From Pseudopedobacter alpinus (GTDB lineage: Bacteria; Bacteroidota; Bacteroidia; Sphingobacteriales; Sphingobacteriaceae), in contig NZ_JBHULV010000022.1 in assembly GCF_042684645.1 (NCBI RefSeq), forward strand, positions 62,001 through 126,000: DNA of 64,000 nucleotides, read 5' to 3'. A program made the translations under genes and the position numbers. Positions 45,500 to 54,235 of this stretch are shown one piece after another. The notes under the pieces were generated by a model. The model worked only from the letters and a program-made list of their open reading frames with translations, was not told the origin of the DNA and did no database searches. Positions within the stretch are counted from its first letter, which is position 1, and each line of letters starts with the position of its first letter.

Positions 45500-45609
45500 C
45501 TTATAAAGAAAGACGGAGGGATTAGACCCTGCGAAGTCTTAGCAACCTGTGCAAACAAGGTGCTAAATTCTATTCGGACACTAGCTAACTAGCAGACGGA
45601 AAAGATAAG
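45500..45609 (+). promoter_or_regulatory. SAM-I (S box) riboswitch
   Basis: P1 arms CTTAT (45500-45504) and ATAAG (45605-45609) close the element. Inside are the conserved GGAGGGATTAGACCCTGCGA segment, then TTAGCAACCTG and AAGGTGCTAAATTC, in the order of the SAM-I aptamer. It precedes metH by 244 bp; no clean terminator follows it, so control could be by a weak stem or at translation. High SAM should reduce metH (and possibly metF) expression, by family knowledge. Confidence 0.92.
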
Positions 45610-45654
45610 TTGAAGTCCTAATTACCTACCCCGACTTTTCTTCTAAGCTTTTAA

Positions 45655-45843
45655 AGATTTGAGATTACAGATACGAGATTTGAGAGAATGCTTTGTGGCA
45701 ATCTTTTTTGTCTTCATTATGTTTCTCGATAAAAGATTTGAGAATATTGATTTGTGCCATAGGCATCCTTTTGGGAAGATTTGAAAGAAAGCTTTTTTGC
45801 AATCTTGCAAAGTCTCATATCTCCTATCTCACTTCTCATATCT
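45655..45843. repeat. 31-nt inverted repeat pair in the metH leader
   Basis: The GAGATTTGAGA-type 31-mer at 45655-45685 is an inverse of 45813-45843 at 24 of 31 positions. The right arm ends 10 bp before the metH ATG. The arms can form a long stem that includes the translation start region. A third copy lies at 54089-54119, just before osmC. Confidence 0.7.
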
Positions 45844-45853
45844 AATAAAAAAT

Positions 45854-48800
45854 ATGGATATCAGAAAAGAATTACAAAAACGAATATTAGTTATAGATGG
45901 TGCAATGGGAACCATGATTCAGCGCTACAAGTTAACTGAAGAAGATTTCCGTGGAGAACGTTTTAAAGATCACCCATCTGATGTAAAGGGTAATAATGAT
46001 TTATTGAATATCACTCGTCCAGATGTGATAAAGGCAGTTCATGCCGAATATTTAGATGCTGGAGCAGATATTATTGAAACAAATACTTTTAGTACGCAAC
46101 GTATTTCCATGGCCGATTATGGAATGGAAGATTTATCGTACGAATTGAGTTTTGAGGGTGCAAAAATTGCGAAAGAAATTGCTACAGAATATACATTAAA
46201 AAATCCTGATAAACCTCGTTTTGTGGCTGGTGCAGTTGGTCCAACCAACCGTACTTTGTCTATGTCGCCAGATGTAAACGATCCAGGTTATAGAGCCATT
46301 TCTTTTGAGCAATTAGAAGAAGCTTACTATGAACAAGTGCGTGGTTTAGTAGATGGTGGTTCTGATTTATTGTTGGTAGAAACCATTTTTGATACTTTAA
46401 ATGCCAAAGCCGCAATTTTTGCGATTAAAAGGTATGAAGCAGAACTCAATGATAAAATAAAGAACTCAGAAGAGCTTCCTTCCAACTTATCGTCCTCAGT
46501 TTATCAACAAGGACAGGCATCCCTCTCCTTCGGAGAGGGACCGAGGGTGAGGCTCTCCATCATGATCTCCGGTACCATTACCGATGCATCTGGAAGAACT
46601 TTATCTGGGCAAACGGTTGAAGCTTTTTTAAATTCAATGCGTCATGGCGATTTATTATCTATCGGATTAAACTGTGCTTTAGGTGCAAAAGATATGCGTC
46701 CGCATATTGAAGAGCTTTCTGCAAAATCAGAAATGTTTGTTTCTGCTTACCCAAATGCGGGCTTACCTAACGAGTTTGGTGAGTACGATGAAACTGCAAG
46801 AGAAACTGGAGTTTTGGTAGAAGATTTTATGGCTTCTGGTTTTATAAATATTATTGGTGGCTGTTGCGGCACAACGCCTCAGCACATTAAAGCAATGGCA
46901 ACTATAGCGGCTAAATATCCGCCAAGAGAAATACCAGAAATTGAACCATTTATGCGTTTATCTGGCTTAGAAGCTGTTGTTATAAAGCCTGATACCATGT
47001 TTGTAAACGTGGGCGAACGTACTAACGTTACCGGTTCTCCAAAATTTGCCAAACTTATTTTAAGTGGCGATTTTGATAGCGCTTTATCAATTGCTCGTCA
47101 GCAAGTAGAAGGTGGTGCACAGGTTATTGATGTAAATATGGATGAAGGTATGCTTGATTCTGAAGCTGCAATGACCAAATTCCTAAACTTGATTGCATCA
47201 GAGCCTGATATTTCTAAACTGCCTATCATGGTAGATTCTTCTAAATGGACAGTGATTGAAGCGGGCTTAAAATGTTTGCAAGGTAAGGGAATTGTGAACT
47301 CTATATCATTAAAAGAGGGAGAAGAAAAATTTAAAGAATACGCTCATAAAATTAAACAATACGGAGCTGCAACAGTAGTAATGGCATTTGACGAAGATGG
47401 CCAAGCCGATAATTTTGAACGTAGAAAAGAGATTTGCCAACGTTCTTATGATATTTTGGTAAATGAGGTGGGTTTTCCTCCTCAAGACATCATTTTCGAT
47501 CCTAATATTTTAACAGTTGCCACCGGATTAGAAGAGCATAACAACTATGCAGTTGATTTTATAAATGCAACCCGCTGGATCAAAGAAAACCTTCCTTATG
47601 CTAAAGTAAGTGGTGGTGTTTCTAATATTTCTTTCTCTTTTAGAGGAAACAATACCGTTCGTGAGGCTATGCACTCTGCATTTTTATACCACGCCATTAA
47701 AGCGGGTTTAGATATGGGGATTGTGAATGCTGGAATGTTAGAAGTTTATGAGGAAATTCCAAAAGAGCTATTAGAGAAAGTAGAAGATGTTTTGCTAAAC
47801 CGAAGACCAGATGCAACAGAAATTTTGGTGGATTATGCTGAAACTGTAAAAAACAAAGGAAAAATTGCTGTTAAAAGCGAAGAATGGCGTAACGGAACTG
47901 TTCAGAATCGTTTATCTCATTCCTTAATTAAAGGAATTATAGATTATTTAGATACGGATGTTGAGGAAGCTCGTTTGCAATACGAAAAACCGATTGAAGT
48001 TATTGAAGGTCCGTTAATGGACGGGATGAACATTGTGGGTGATTTATTTGGCGAAGGGAAAATGTTTTTACCACAGGTAGTAAAATCTGCAAGGGTAATG
48101 AAAAAAGCTGTAGCTATTTTAATGCCTTATATTGAAGCTGGTAAAGTTGTTGGAAGTAGCAGCAGTGCCGGAAAAGTATTAATGGCAACTGTAAAAGGCG
48201 ATGTTCATGATATCGGAAAAAATATTGTTGGGGTAGTTTTAGCCTGCAACAATTTCGAGGTAATTGACATCGGTGTAATGGTTCCTGCAGCAAGAATTAT
48301 TGACGAAGCTAAAAAGCACAATGTAGATATTATTGGTTTAAGTGGTTTAATTACTCCTTCTTTAGATGAAATGGTACATTTTGCTAAAGAAATGGAACGT
48401 GAAGGCTTTGACATCCCTTTATTAATTGGTGGCGCAACAACTTCTCGTATTCATACCGCAGTAAAAGTTGACCCTTTTTATCATGGTGCGGTTGTTCATG
48501 TTTTAGATGCATCTAGAAGCGTGGGTGTTTGTAGCAATTTATTAAATAAAGAAACCAAAGTCGAATACACTAAAACTCTAAAAAACGATTATTTACAAAC
48601 TCGAGATAATTACAATAGAAAGAAAGTAGATAAGAACTTTTTAACCATTGCCCAAGCTAGAGCCAATAAGTATCAAATCAATTTAGAAAACTTAGCGCCT
48701 GTTAAACCTAAATTTACAGGTACTAAAGTGATTGATAATTATCCTTTAGAAGAATTAGTGCCGTATATAGATTGGACTCCTTTTTTCCATACGTGGGAAT

Positions 48801-49606
48801 TAAGAGGTTCTTATCCAAAAATATTTGATGATAAATTTGTAGGCGACGAAGCCAAAAAGTTATTTGATGATGCGCAACAATTATTAAAACGCATTGTTGA
48901 TGAGAAATTATTTACCGCTAAAGCAGTTTTTGGTTTTTGGCCAGCAAATGCCGTAGGCGACGACATCTCCCTCTACCTTGGAGAGGGTCGAGGTGAGGCT
49001 ACCATCCATACCCTCCGCCAACAGGCAGAAAAAGCAAAAGGCGAACCGTATTACGCATTATCAGATTTTATTGTACCAAAAGAAACAGGAATACAAGATT
49101 ATTTTGGAGGTTTTGCAGTAACAACAGGACATGGTTGTGATGAATTAGTCGCCGAGTTTGAGAAAAATTACGATGACTACAACAGCATTATGACTAAAGC
49201 TTTAGCTGATAGATTAGCTGAAGCTTTTGCCGAGAAATTGCATGAAATGGTGCGTAAGGATTATTGGGGTTATGATAAAGAGGAAACTTTAGGTAACGAA
49301 GATTTGATTAAAGAAAAATACGTTGGTATTCGTCCTGCACCGGGTTATCCAGCTTGCCCAGATCATACAGAAAAAGGCACTTTATGGCAGCTTTTGAAAG
49401 CCGATACAGAAATTGGATTGCAAATTACCGAAAGTTTCGCCATGTACCCAACAGCAGCTGTAAGTGGTTTTTACTTCGCTAACCCAGAATCTCGTTATTT
49501 TGGTTTAGGTAAAATCAATAAAGATCAAATAGAAGATTACGCATTACGTAAAGAAATGGACATAGAAACCGTAGAAAGGTGGATGGGTCCGAATTTGGGG
49601 TATTAG
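45854..49606 (+). CDS. metH: cobalamin-dependent methionine synthase MetH
   Basis: 1250 residues from ATG 45854 (MDIRKELQKRILVIDGAMGT); an upstream in-frame start lies in repeat sequence. Homocysteine domain with zinc cysteines (GLNCALGA and GGCCGTTPQHI); pterin domain (NVGERTNVTGSPKF); B12 domain with D783-V-H785-D-I-G; activation domain with RPAPGYPACPDHTEKG. Transfers methyl from methyltetrahydrofolate to homocysteine, cytoplasmic. Odd: two interspersed palindromic repeats are inserted in frame, one before SIMISGTITDASG and one in the activation domain (SLYLGEGRGEATIHTLRQQ). The gene remains open, so both appear tolerated. Under the SAM riboswitch. Confidence 0.97.
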   Translation: MDIRKELQKRILVIDGAMGTMIQRYKLTEEDFRGERFKDHPSDVKGNNDLLNITRPDVIKAVHAEYLDAGADIIETNTFSTQRISMADYGMEDLSYELSFEGAKIAKEIATEYTLKNPDKPRFVAGAVGPTNRTLSMSPDVNDPGYRAISFEQLEEAYYEQVRGLVDGGSDLLLVETIFDTLNAKAAIFAIKRYEAELNDKIKNSEELPSNLSSSVYQQGQASLSFGEGPRVRLSIMISGTITDASGRTLSGQTVEAFLNSMRHGDLLSIGLNCALGAKDMRPHIEELSAKSEMFVSAYPNAGLPNEFGEYDETARETGVLVEDFMASGFINIIGGCCGTTPQHIKAMATIAAKYPPREIPEIEPFMRLSGLEAVVIKPDTMFVNVGERTNVTGSPKFAKLILSGDFDSALSIARQQVEGGAQVIDVNMDEGMLDSEAAMTKFLNLIASEPDISKLPIMVDSSKWTVIEAGLKCLQGKGIVNSISLKEGEEKFKEYAHKIKQYGAATVVMAFDEDGQADNFERRKEICQRSYDILVNEVGFPPQDIIFDPNILTVATGLEEHNNYAVDFINATRWIKENLPYAKVSGGVSNISFSFRGNNTVREAMHSAFLYHAIKAGLDMGIVNAGMLEVYEEIPKELLEKVEDVLLNRRPDATEILVDYAETVKNKGKIAVKSEEWRNGTVQNRLSHSLIKGIIDYLDTDVEEARLQYEKPIEVIEGPLMDGMNIVGDLFGEGKMFLPQVVKSARVMKKAVAILMPYIEAGKVVGSSSSAGKVLMATVKGDVHDIGKNIVGVVLACNNFEVIDIGVMVPAARIIDEAKKHNVDIIGLSGLITPSLDEMVHFAKEMEREGFDIPLLIGGATTSRIHTAVKVDPFYHGAVVHVLDASRSVGVCSNLLNKETKVEYTKTLKNDYLQTRDNYNRKKVDKNFLTIAQARANKYQINLENLAPVKPKFTGTKVIDNYPLEELVPYIDWTPFFHTWELRGSYPKIFDDKFVGDEAKKLFDDAQQLLKRIVDEKLFTAKAVFGFWPANAVGDDISLYLGEGRGEATIHTLRQQAEKAKGEPYYALSDFIVPKETGIQDYFGGFAVTTGHGCDELVAEFEKNYDDYNSIMTKALADRLAEAFAEKLHEMVRKDYWGYDKEETLGNEDLIKEKYVGIRPAPGYPACPDHTEKGTLWQLLKADTEIGLQITESFAMYPTAAVSGFYFANPESRYFGLGKINKDQIEDYALRKEMDIETVERWMGPNLGY
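46521..46554 (+). repeat. palindromic interspersed repeat inside metH, copy 1
   Basis: CCCTCTCCTTCGGAGAGGG hairpin (46521-46539) followed by ACCGAGGGTGAGGCT. It encodes part of an extra loop of about 25 residues (SLSFGEGPRVRL) not found at this place in ordinary MetH proteins. Confidence 0.85.
48969..49000 (+). repeat. palindromic interspersed repeat inside metH, copy 2
   Basis: CCCTCTACCTTGGAGAGGG hairpin with the tail TCGAGGTGAGGCT, the same family as 46521-46554. It encodes LYLGEGRGEA in a variable loop of the activation domain. Confidence 0.85.
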
Positions 49607-49750
49607 ATGGTTAGGTGGTTAGTTTGTTAGATGGTTAGGCTTTATTTAGTGTGAACATTAAATCGCATATTGACATTATATAATGTCTAACAAGCCAACA
49701 AACTATAAAAGTCTAGCAAACTAACCATCTAACAAACCAACAAACTATAG
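49603..49750. repeat. left repeat arm of IVP element A
   Basis: Starts at the metH stop codon. TGGTTAGGTGGTTAG (49608-49622) is the perfect inverse of 50184-50198 beyond the gene. A second array of CTAAC/CAAAC-type units (49685-49750) runs up to the start of the four-helix-bundle gene. Confidence 0.8.
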
Positions 49751-49753
49751 AAA

Positions 49754-50131
49754 ATGTCAGGTTATCAGAAATATACGGATTTAGATGTTTGGAAACAGTC
49801 GAGGGCATTAGCCTCATGCGTTTACGAACTAACTGCCTCTTTTCCAAAAGCAGAACAATTTGGTATAATCTCACAAATCAGAAGATGTGTAGTTTCTGTT
49901 CCATCAAATATTGCTGAGGGTTGTGGCAGACAACATGATAAAGAAACAATGCACTTTTTATCAATCGCAATTGGTTGGTTATATGAATTAGAAACACAAA
50001 TATATATTTCAAAGGATTTAGAATATATTACAGAAAATCAACTTGAGGATTTTTTAGCAAAAATTGAAAGCGTTGGTAAATTGATTAATGGTTTAATTAG
50101 ACATTATAGAGAAAAAGCAATTAAAGGATAG
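49754..50131 (+). CDS. four-helix-bundle protein (23S rRNA IVP / Avd-like)
   Basis: 125 residues, all helical. YTDLDVWKQSRALASCVYEL, GIISQIRRCVVSVPSNIAEG and YELETQIYISKDL are the hallmarks of the 23S rRNA intervening-sequence protein family (four-helix bundle, also related to the Avd accessory protein of diversity-generating retroelements). Molecular role not established; relatives bind nucleic acid as ring-shaped pentamers. The gene sits between metH and metF, wrapped in inverted short repeats, with no reverse transcriptase or rRNA nearby. Confidence 0.88.
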   Translation: MSGYQKYTDLDVWKQSRALASCVYELTASFPKAEQFGIISQIRRCVVSVPSNIAEGCGRQHDKETMHFLSIAIGWLYELETQIYISKDLEYITENQLEDFLAKIESVGKLINGLIRHYREKAIKG

Positions 50132-50220
50132 ACTATAGAGTGGTCTACCATTTAAAACAAACTATCTAACCACTATAAAAAGTCTAACCACCTAACCAAT
50201 TAGCCACCCAACCACCTAAA
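50130..50220. repeat. right repeat arm of IVP element A
   Basis: CTATCTAACCACTATAAAAA-type and CTAACCACCTAACCA units up to 3 bp before the metF ATG. CTAACCACCTAACCA (50184-50198) inverts the left arm. Confidence 0.8.
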
Positions 50221-50223
50221 AAA

Positions 50224-51180
50224 ATGAAAATTACAGATCACATAAAAAACGCAAAGGGTAAAACACTTTTCTCTTTTGAACTTTTGCCACCAATGAAAGG
50301 GCAAAGCATCCAATGGATTTACGATGCTATTGATCCCTTAATGGAGTTTAAACCACCGTTTATTGATGTGACTTCTTTAAGAGAAGATTATATCTATAAA
50401 CAGAAAGATAACGGACTATTAGAAAAAGTTTCGTACCGTAAACGCCCTGGTACCATTGCAATTTGTGCCGCCATTATTAATAAGTATGGAGTAGATGCTG
50501 TTCCGCATTTAATTTGTGGTGGTTTTACCAAAGAAGAAACCGAAAACGCATTAATAGATTTACAGTTTTTAGGCATAGATAATGTTTTGGTTTTACGTGG
50601 AGATGCAAGAAAAGCAGATTCGGGTTTTGTACCAACTCCTGGTGGACATCATTATGCTACAGATCTTTTACAACATGTAAAAAATCATAATGCAGGTAAG
50701 TTTTTACACGAAGATATTGAGATTAGCGCTAAAAGCGACTTTTGTATAGGCGTTGCTGGTTATCCTGAAAAACATTTTGAAGCTCCAAATTTGAAAACAG
50801 ATTTCAAATACTTGAAGATGAAAGTAGATATGGGTGCCGAATTTATTGTTACGCAAATGTTTTTTGATAATCAGAAGTATTTTGATTTTGTGAAAAAATG
50901 TAGAGAAAACGATATAAATGTGCCTATTATTCCAGGTTTAAAACCAATTAGTGCAATTGGGCAGTTGGTTGCCTTACCTAAAATATTTCATATAGACTTA
51001 CCAGAAGATTTAAGCGAGGCTATTCAAGATTGTAAAAACCCAAAAGATGTTAAGCAAGTAGGTACAGAATTTATGATACAGCAATGTAAAGAATTAATGG
51101 ATTTTGGTGTGCCAGTACTGCACTTTTACACCATGGGTAAACCAGAACAAACTTACAATATTGCAAAGGCGATATTTTAG
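50224..51180 (+). CDS. metF: methylenetetrahydrofolate reductase
   Basis: 318 residues, FAD enzyme reducing 5,10-methylene- to 5-methyl-tetrahydrofolate, the methyl donor for MetH. SFELLPPMKGQSIQWIY carries the catalytic Glu, then DVTSLREDY, HLICGGFTKEE, VLRGDARKAD and FIVTQMFFDN are family signatures. Its start follows the repeat arm directly, and the three-gene order metH - IVP - metF suggests one SAM-controlled transcript. Confidence 0.96.
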   Translation: MKITDHIKNAKGKTLFSFELLPPMKGQSIQWIYDAIDPLMEFKPPFIDVTSLREDYIYKQKDNGLLEKVSYRKRPGTIAICAAIINKYGVDAVPHLICGGFTKEETENALIDLQFLGIDNVLVLRGDARKADSGFVPTPGGHHYATDLLQHVKNHNAGKFLHEDIEISAKSDFCIGVAGYPEKHFEAPNLKTDFKYLKMKVDMGAEFIVTQMFFDNQKYFDFVKKCRENDINVPIIPGLKPISAIGQLVALPKIFHIDLPEDLSEAIQDCKNPKDVKQVGTEFMIQQCKELMDFGVPVLHFYTMGKPEQTYNIAKAIF

Positions 51181-51199
51181 CGCTTTCTAAATCTAAATT

Positions 51200-51235
51200 A
51201 AAAGACCTGCACTTGAATAGATTGCAGGTCTTTTT
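51200..51235 (+). terminator. intrinsic terminator of metF
   Basis: AAAGACCTGCA (51201-51211) pairs with TGCAGGTCTTT (51223-51233), followed by more T. 20 bp after the metF stop. Confidence 0.88.
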
Positions 51236-51404
51236 TGTTTAACACCTTGAATAAATTTTGTTTAGTTAAACTTTGCCATAAAAAGGGGTAATATGCTCAA
51301 AGTTAAATTAAGAATTTGCAAGGCTTTATAATTTGATAATTTATTAATGCTTAAGTAAAATTGAGATAAACTCACTGCTTTACATTCGCACAAAAAAATA
51401 AATT

Positions 51405-52907
51405 ATGAAACTAAAATTACTTACTGTTTTAACGGCATTCGCATTATTTACTGCATGCAAGAAAGAAAGTACCGAACCAGAGTTTTTTATTAATGAAGAT
51501 GCAGCAACTTTTGCTGAAATAGGAACCATTGATATTGGTGATACTGGTGCTGCAGAAATATCTGCTTATGATCCAATTACGAAAAGACTTTTTGTGGTTA
51601 ATAATGCTACTCAAAATAAAATTGATGTCTTAGATTTTTCTAATCCAACAAGTATTAAAACACTATCCTCCATCAGCACCTCACCTTACGGTGGCTATGT
51701 AAATAGTGTTGCGGTAAGTAACGGCAAAATAGCTGCTGCTATAGAGGCTATCAATAAACAAGCTAATGGAAAAGTTGTTGTTCTTAATACTACCGATAAT
51801 AGCGAAATAAAAGTAGTAGAAGTTGGTGCAATGCCGGATATGGTTACTTTTTCGCCAAACGGAAAATACATTGTTACAGCCAATGAAGGAGAACCTAATG
51901 ACGATTTAAGTAACAATCCCGAAGGTACTGTTTCTATTATTTCTGTAGAAAATGGATATGCGGTAACAACTTTAAATTTTGCATCATTTGCTACTCAAAA
52001 AGTTGCTTTAGTTGCAGCAGGGTTAAGGATTTCGGTTGCAGATTTTGCAAAGGACATTGAGCCTGAGTATGTAACCATTTCAGAGGACTCTAAAACCGCT
52101 TGGATAACCTTACAAGAAAATAATGGAATTGCTAAAGTTAATTTAGAAACTAAAACCATTACCAATATATTTCCTTTAGGATTTAAAGATTATAATTTAG
52201 CTGGTAACGAAGTGGATATCAGTGATAGAGACAGTAAAATTGCTTTGGCAAAATGGAATATTAAAGGAACTTATATGCCAGATGCTTAAGCTGTTTTAAC
52301 CCATAACGGAACTCCGTACGTTTTTACTGCAAATGAAGGCGTTGCAAGGGAATATACTGGCTTAACAGATGTTAAAAGAATGAAGGATTTAAAGCTAGAT
52401 CCTACTATTTTTCCAGATTTTGCAACTTTAAGAGCAGATGCACAAATAGGTCGTTTAAACTTAATTTCTAATTTAGGGGATACTGATAATGATGGAGATT
52501 TAGACGCACTTTATTCTTTTGGTGCTCGTTCTTTTAGCGTGTGGAATGGCAATACAGGTGCAATTGTATTTGATAGCAAAAACGAACTAGACCAGAAAGC
52601 CATTGAAGCTAATGTTTATGATGATGGACGTAGCGATGATAAATCAGTTGAGCCAGAAGGTATAGCTATTGGGAAAGTTGGAAATAAAAACATTGCATTT
52701 GTAGGTTTAGAAAGAGCTGATGCTGTTGCTGTTTATGATGTTACAAATCCAACAGCACCAAAGTTTTTACAACTTTTAAAATGTGGAGATGCGCCAGAAG
52801 GGGTGTTATTTATTCCTGCTAAAGATAGCCCTACTAAAAAGAGCTTGTTGGTAATTAGTAGCGAGGGAGATGGTGTTGTAAAGGTTTATACGCCAAATAC
52901 CATTTAA
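51405..52907 (+). pseudogene. choice-of-anchor I family lipoprotein, interrupted by a stop codon
   Basis: One frame reads through from 51405 to 52907 except for a TAA at 52287-52289 (MPDA-stop-AVLTHNGTPYVFTANEG). Together it would be 500 residues: lipobox F-T-A-C, then an eight-repeat-like propeller with FSPNGKYIVTANEGEPNDD, DIEPEYVTISEDSKTAWITL, YTGLTDVKRMKDLKLDPTIF, DTDNDGDLDALYSFGARSFS and EPEGIAIGKVGNKNIAFVGL. These are marks of the choice-of-anchor I domain found in secreted phosphatase-like proteins. No frameshift; the lesion is one codon. Probably a recent nonsense mutation. Confidence 0.85.
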
Positions 52908-52928
52908 TAATAGTTTCTATTTTTTATT

Positions 52929-52967
52929 TTATGCTGCTCTTGCTGTAATAGGCAAAGAGCAGCATAA
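52929..52967 (+). terminator. terminator after choice-of-anchor I gene
   Basis: ATGCTGCTCTT (52931-52941) pairs with AAGAGCAGCAT (52955-52965), extended by TT/AA, then a T run. Confidence 0.85.
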
Positions 52968-53104
52968 TTTTTTACTTTATTTCACTACCCTATTTTAATG
53001 TTAATGATACAATTATTGATAATTTAACTCCTTAAGCAAAATCAAACTTAATCCATCAATAGCATAAAAAGTTAAATTAAGCCGAATAGCGGCATATTTA
53101 AAAT

Positions 53105-53551
53105 TTATAGAGAGATCATTTTCTCTGCTAAATTTTTCTCCTTATTAATCAAATCAGCAATGGTTGTTTCTGTAAGAATCTTTAAGGTTGCATCTCTCAC
53201 ATCTCTAAATGTATCTCTAATCCCACAACTTTCTTCATCTTTACATTCATCGCATCGCTGGTAAAAATTTAAGCTTACACAAGGTAATTGTGCTATTGGT
53301 CCACCTGTTAACCGCATCACTTGTACCAAATTAATTTCCGCGGGGTTTTTTAATAAAGAATAACCACCACCAGCACCTTTTTTACTATATAAAAAACCAG
53401 CATTACGCATTTCCAAAAGAATTTGTTCCAAAAACTTCTTGGGAATTTTTTCTTTTTGAGATATAGATAGAATATTCAGTGGTTCGCCACCAAAAGCTTC
53501 TCCTAATGCAATTAATGCCCTAATGGCGTATTTAGTTTTTTTAGATAACAA
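53105..53551 (-). CDS. Rrf2 family transcription regulator
   Basis: 148 residues. Winged helix at about 1-80 (TKYAIRALIALGEAFGGEPL, IPKKFLEQILLEMRNAGFLY, SKKGAGGGYSLLK), then a cysteine cluster C91, C100, C103, C109 (RCDECKDEESCG), which can hold an iron-sulfur cluster as in IscR and CymR-like regulators. It is near osmC and metZ on the same strand, so control of sulfur or cysteine metabolism is plausible (the CymR precedent), as inference. Confidence 0.9.
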   Translation of the reverse strand: MLSKKTKYAIRALIALGEAFGGEPLNILSISQKEKIPKKFLEQILLEMRNAGFLYSKKGAGGGYSLLKNPAEINLVQVMRLTGGPIAQLPCVSLNFYQRCDECKDEESCGIRDTFRDVRDATLKILTETTIADLINKEKNLAEKMISL

Positions 53552-53665
53552 GTGTGTTAATTAATTTTGAATGATTTAGTTTTAAATGATTGAATACTTT
53601 TACAAGATGGCAAAATAATTTTTAATCAAAGAATTAAGCAAATCCTTAAACCTTACATCTCTTCT

Positions 53666-54079
53666 CTAATTAATTTCAATAGTATAGGTTACCTCAACAC
53701 CTCCAGAAACCAACATATCATGTACAGAACAGTATTTTTTAACCGCTAATTCCGCAGCTTTCTCTGCTTTAGCTTTGTCTATAGTTCCTTTTAATTTGAA
53801 TAAGATATGAATTTTTGTGAATATTGTGGGAATTTCCTCTCTTCTATCTCCAGTTACATCAATAGAAAAATCTGTAATTTCTTGTCTTTGTTTCTTTAAA
53901 ATGCTCACTAAATCTAAGGCACTGCAAGAACCTACAGCCATTAAAACCAATTCCATTGGGCGCACACCCAAACCTTGTCCGCCAATAGCTTCAGAGCCAT
54001 CTATATGAACTTTTACTTCTCCGCTGCCTTTTGCTTCAAAATGTACAGCGTCGTTTAATCTATTTAATTCTATTTTCAT
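53666..54079 (-). CDS. OsmC family protein
   Basis: 137 residues with the OsmC/Ohr fold: HFEAKGSGEVKVHIDGSEAI, GVRPMELVLMAVGSCSALDL (first Cys) and AAELAVKKYCSVHDMLVSGG (second Cys). The layout is of the YhfA-like OsmC subgroup. Likely a thiol-dependent peroxidase or related. The 31-mer repeat lies 9 bp before its start codon. Confidence 0.88.
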   Translation of the reverse strand: MKIELNRLNDAVHFEAKGSGEVKVHIDGSEAIGGQGLGVRPMELVLMAVGSCSALDLVSILKKQRQEITDFSIDVTGDRREEIPTIFTKIHILFKLKGTIDKAKAEKAAELAVKKYCSVHDMLVSGGVEVTYTIEIN

Positions 54080-54088
54080 TTTTATCTG

Positions 54089-54235
54089 AGATTTGAGTAT
54101 TGAGATGTGAGATAGGAGAACCTTGCAAACTCAAAACAATTTAAAAACTTCTTTTTTATAACTAATACATGTCTAATCCCTAATGAACTAATTTTTTTAG
54201 TCACTTACTAATAAGCCTAATGAACTAATTTATTT
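54089..54235. repeat. osmC leader 31-mer and TAATGAACT-type repeats
   Basis: The 31-mer at 54089-54119 has the same family and spacing to an ATG as the right arm before metH. Further right, copies of CCTAATGAACTAATTT (around 54178-54230) belong to the repeat family that fills 55400-55537 and 55916-56490. Confidence 0.65.
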
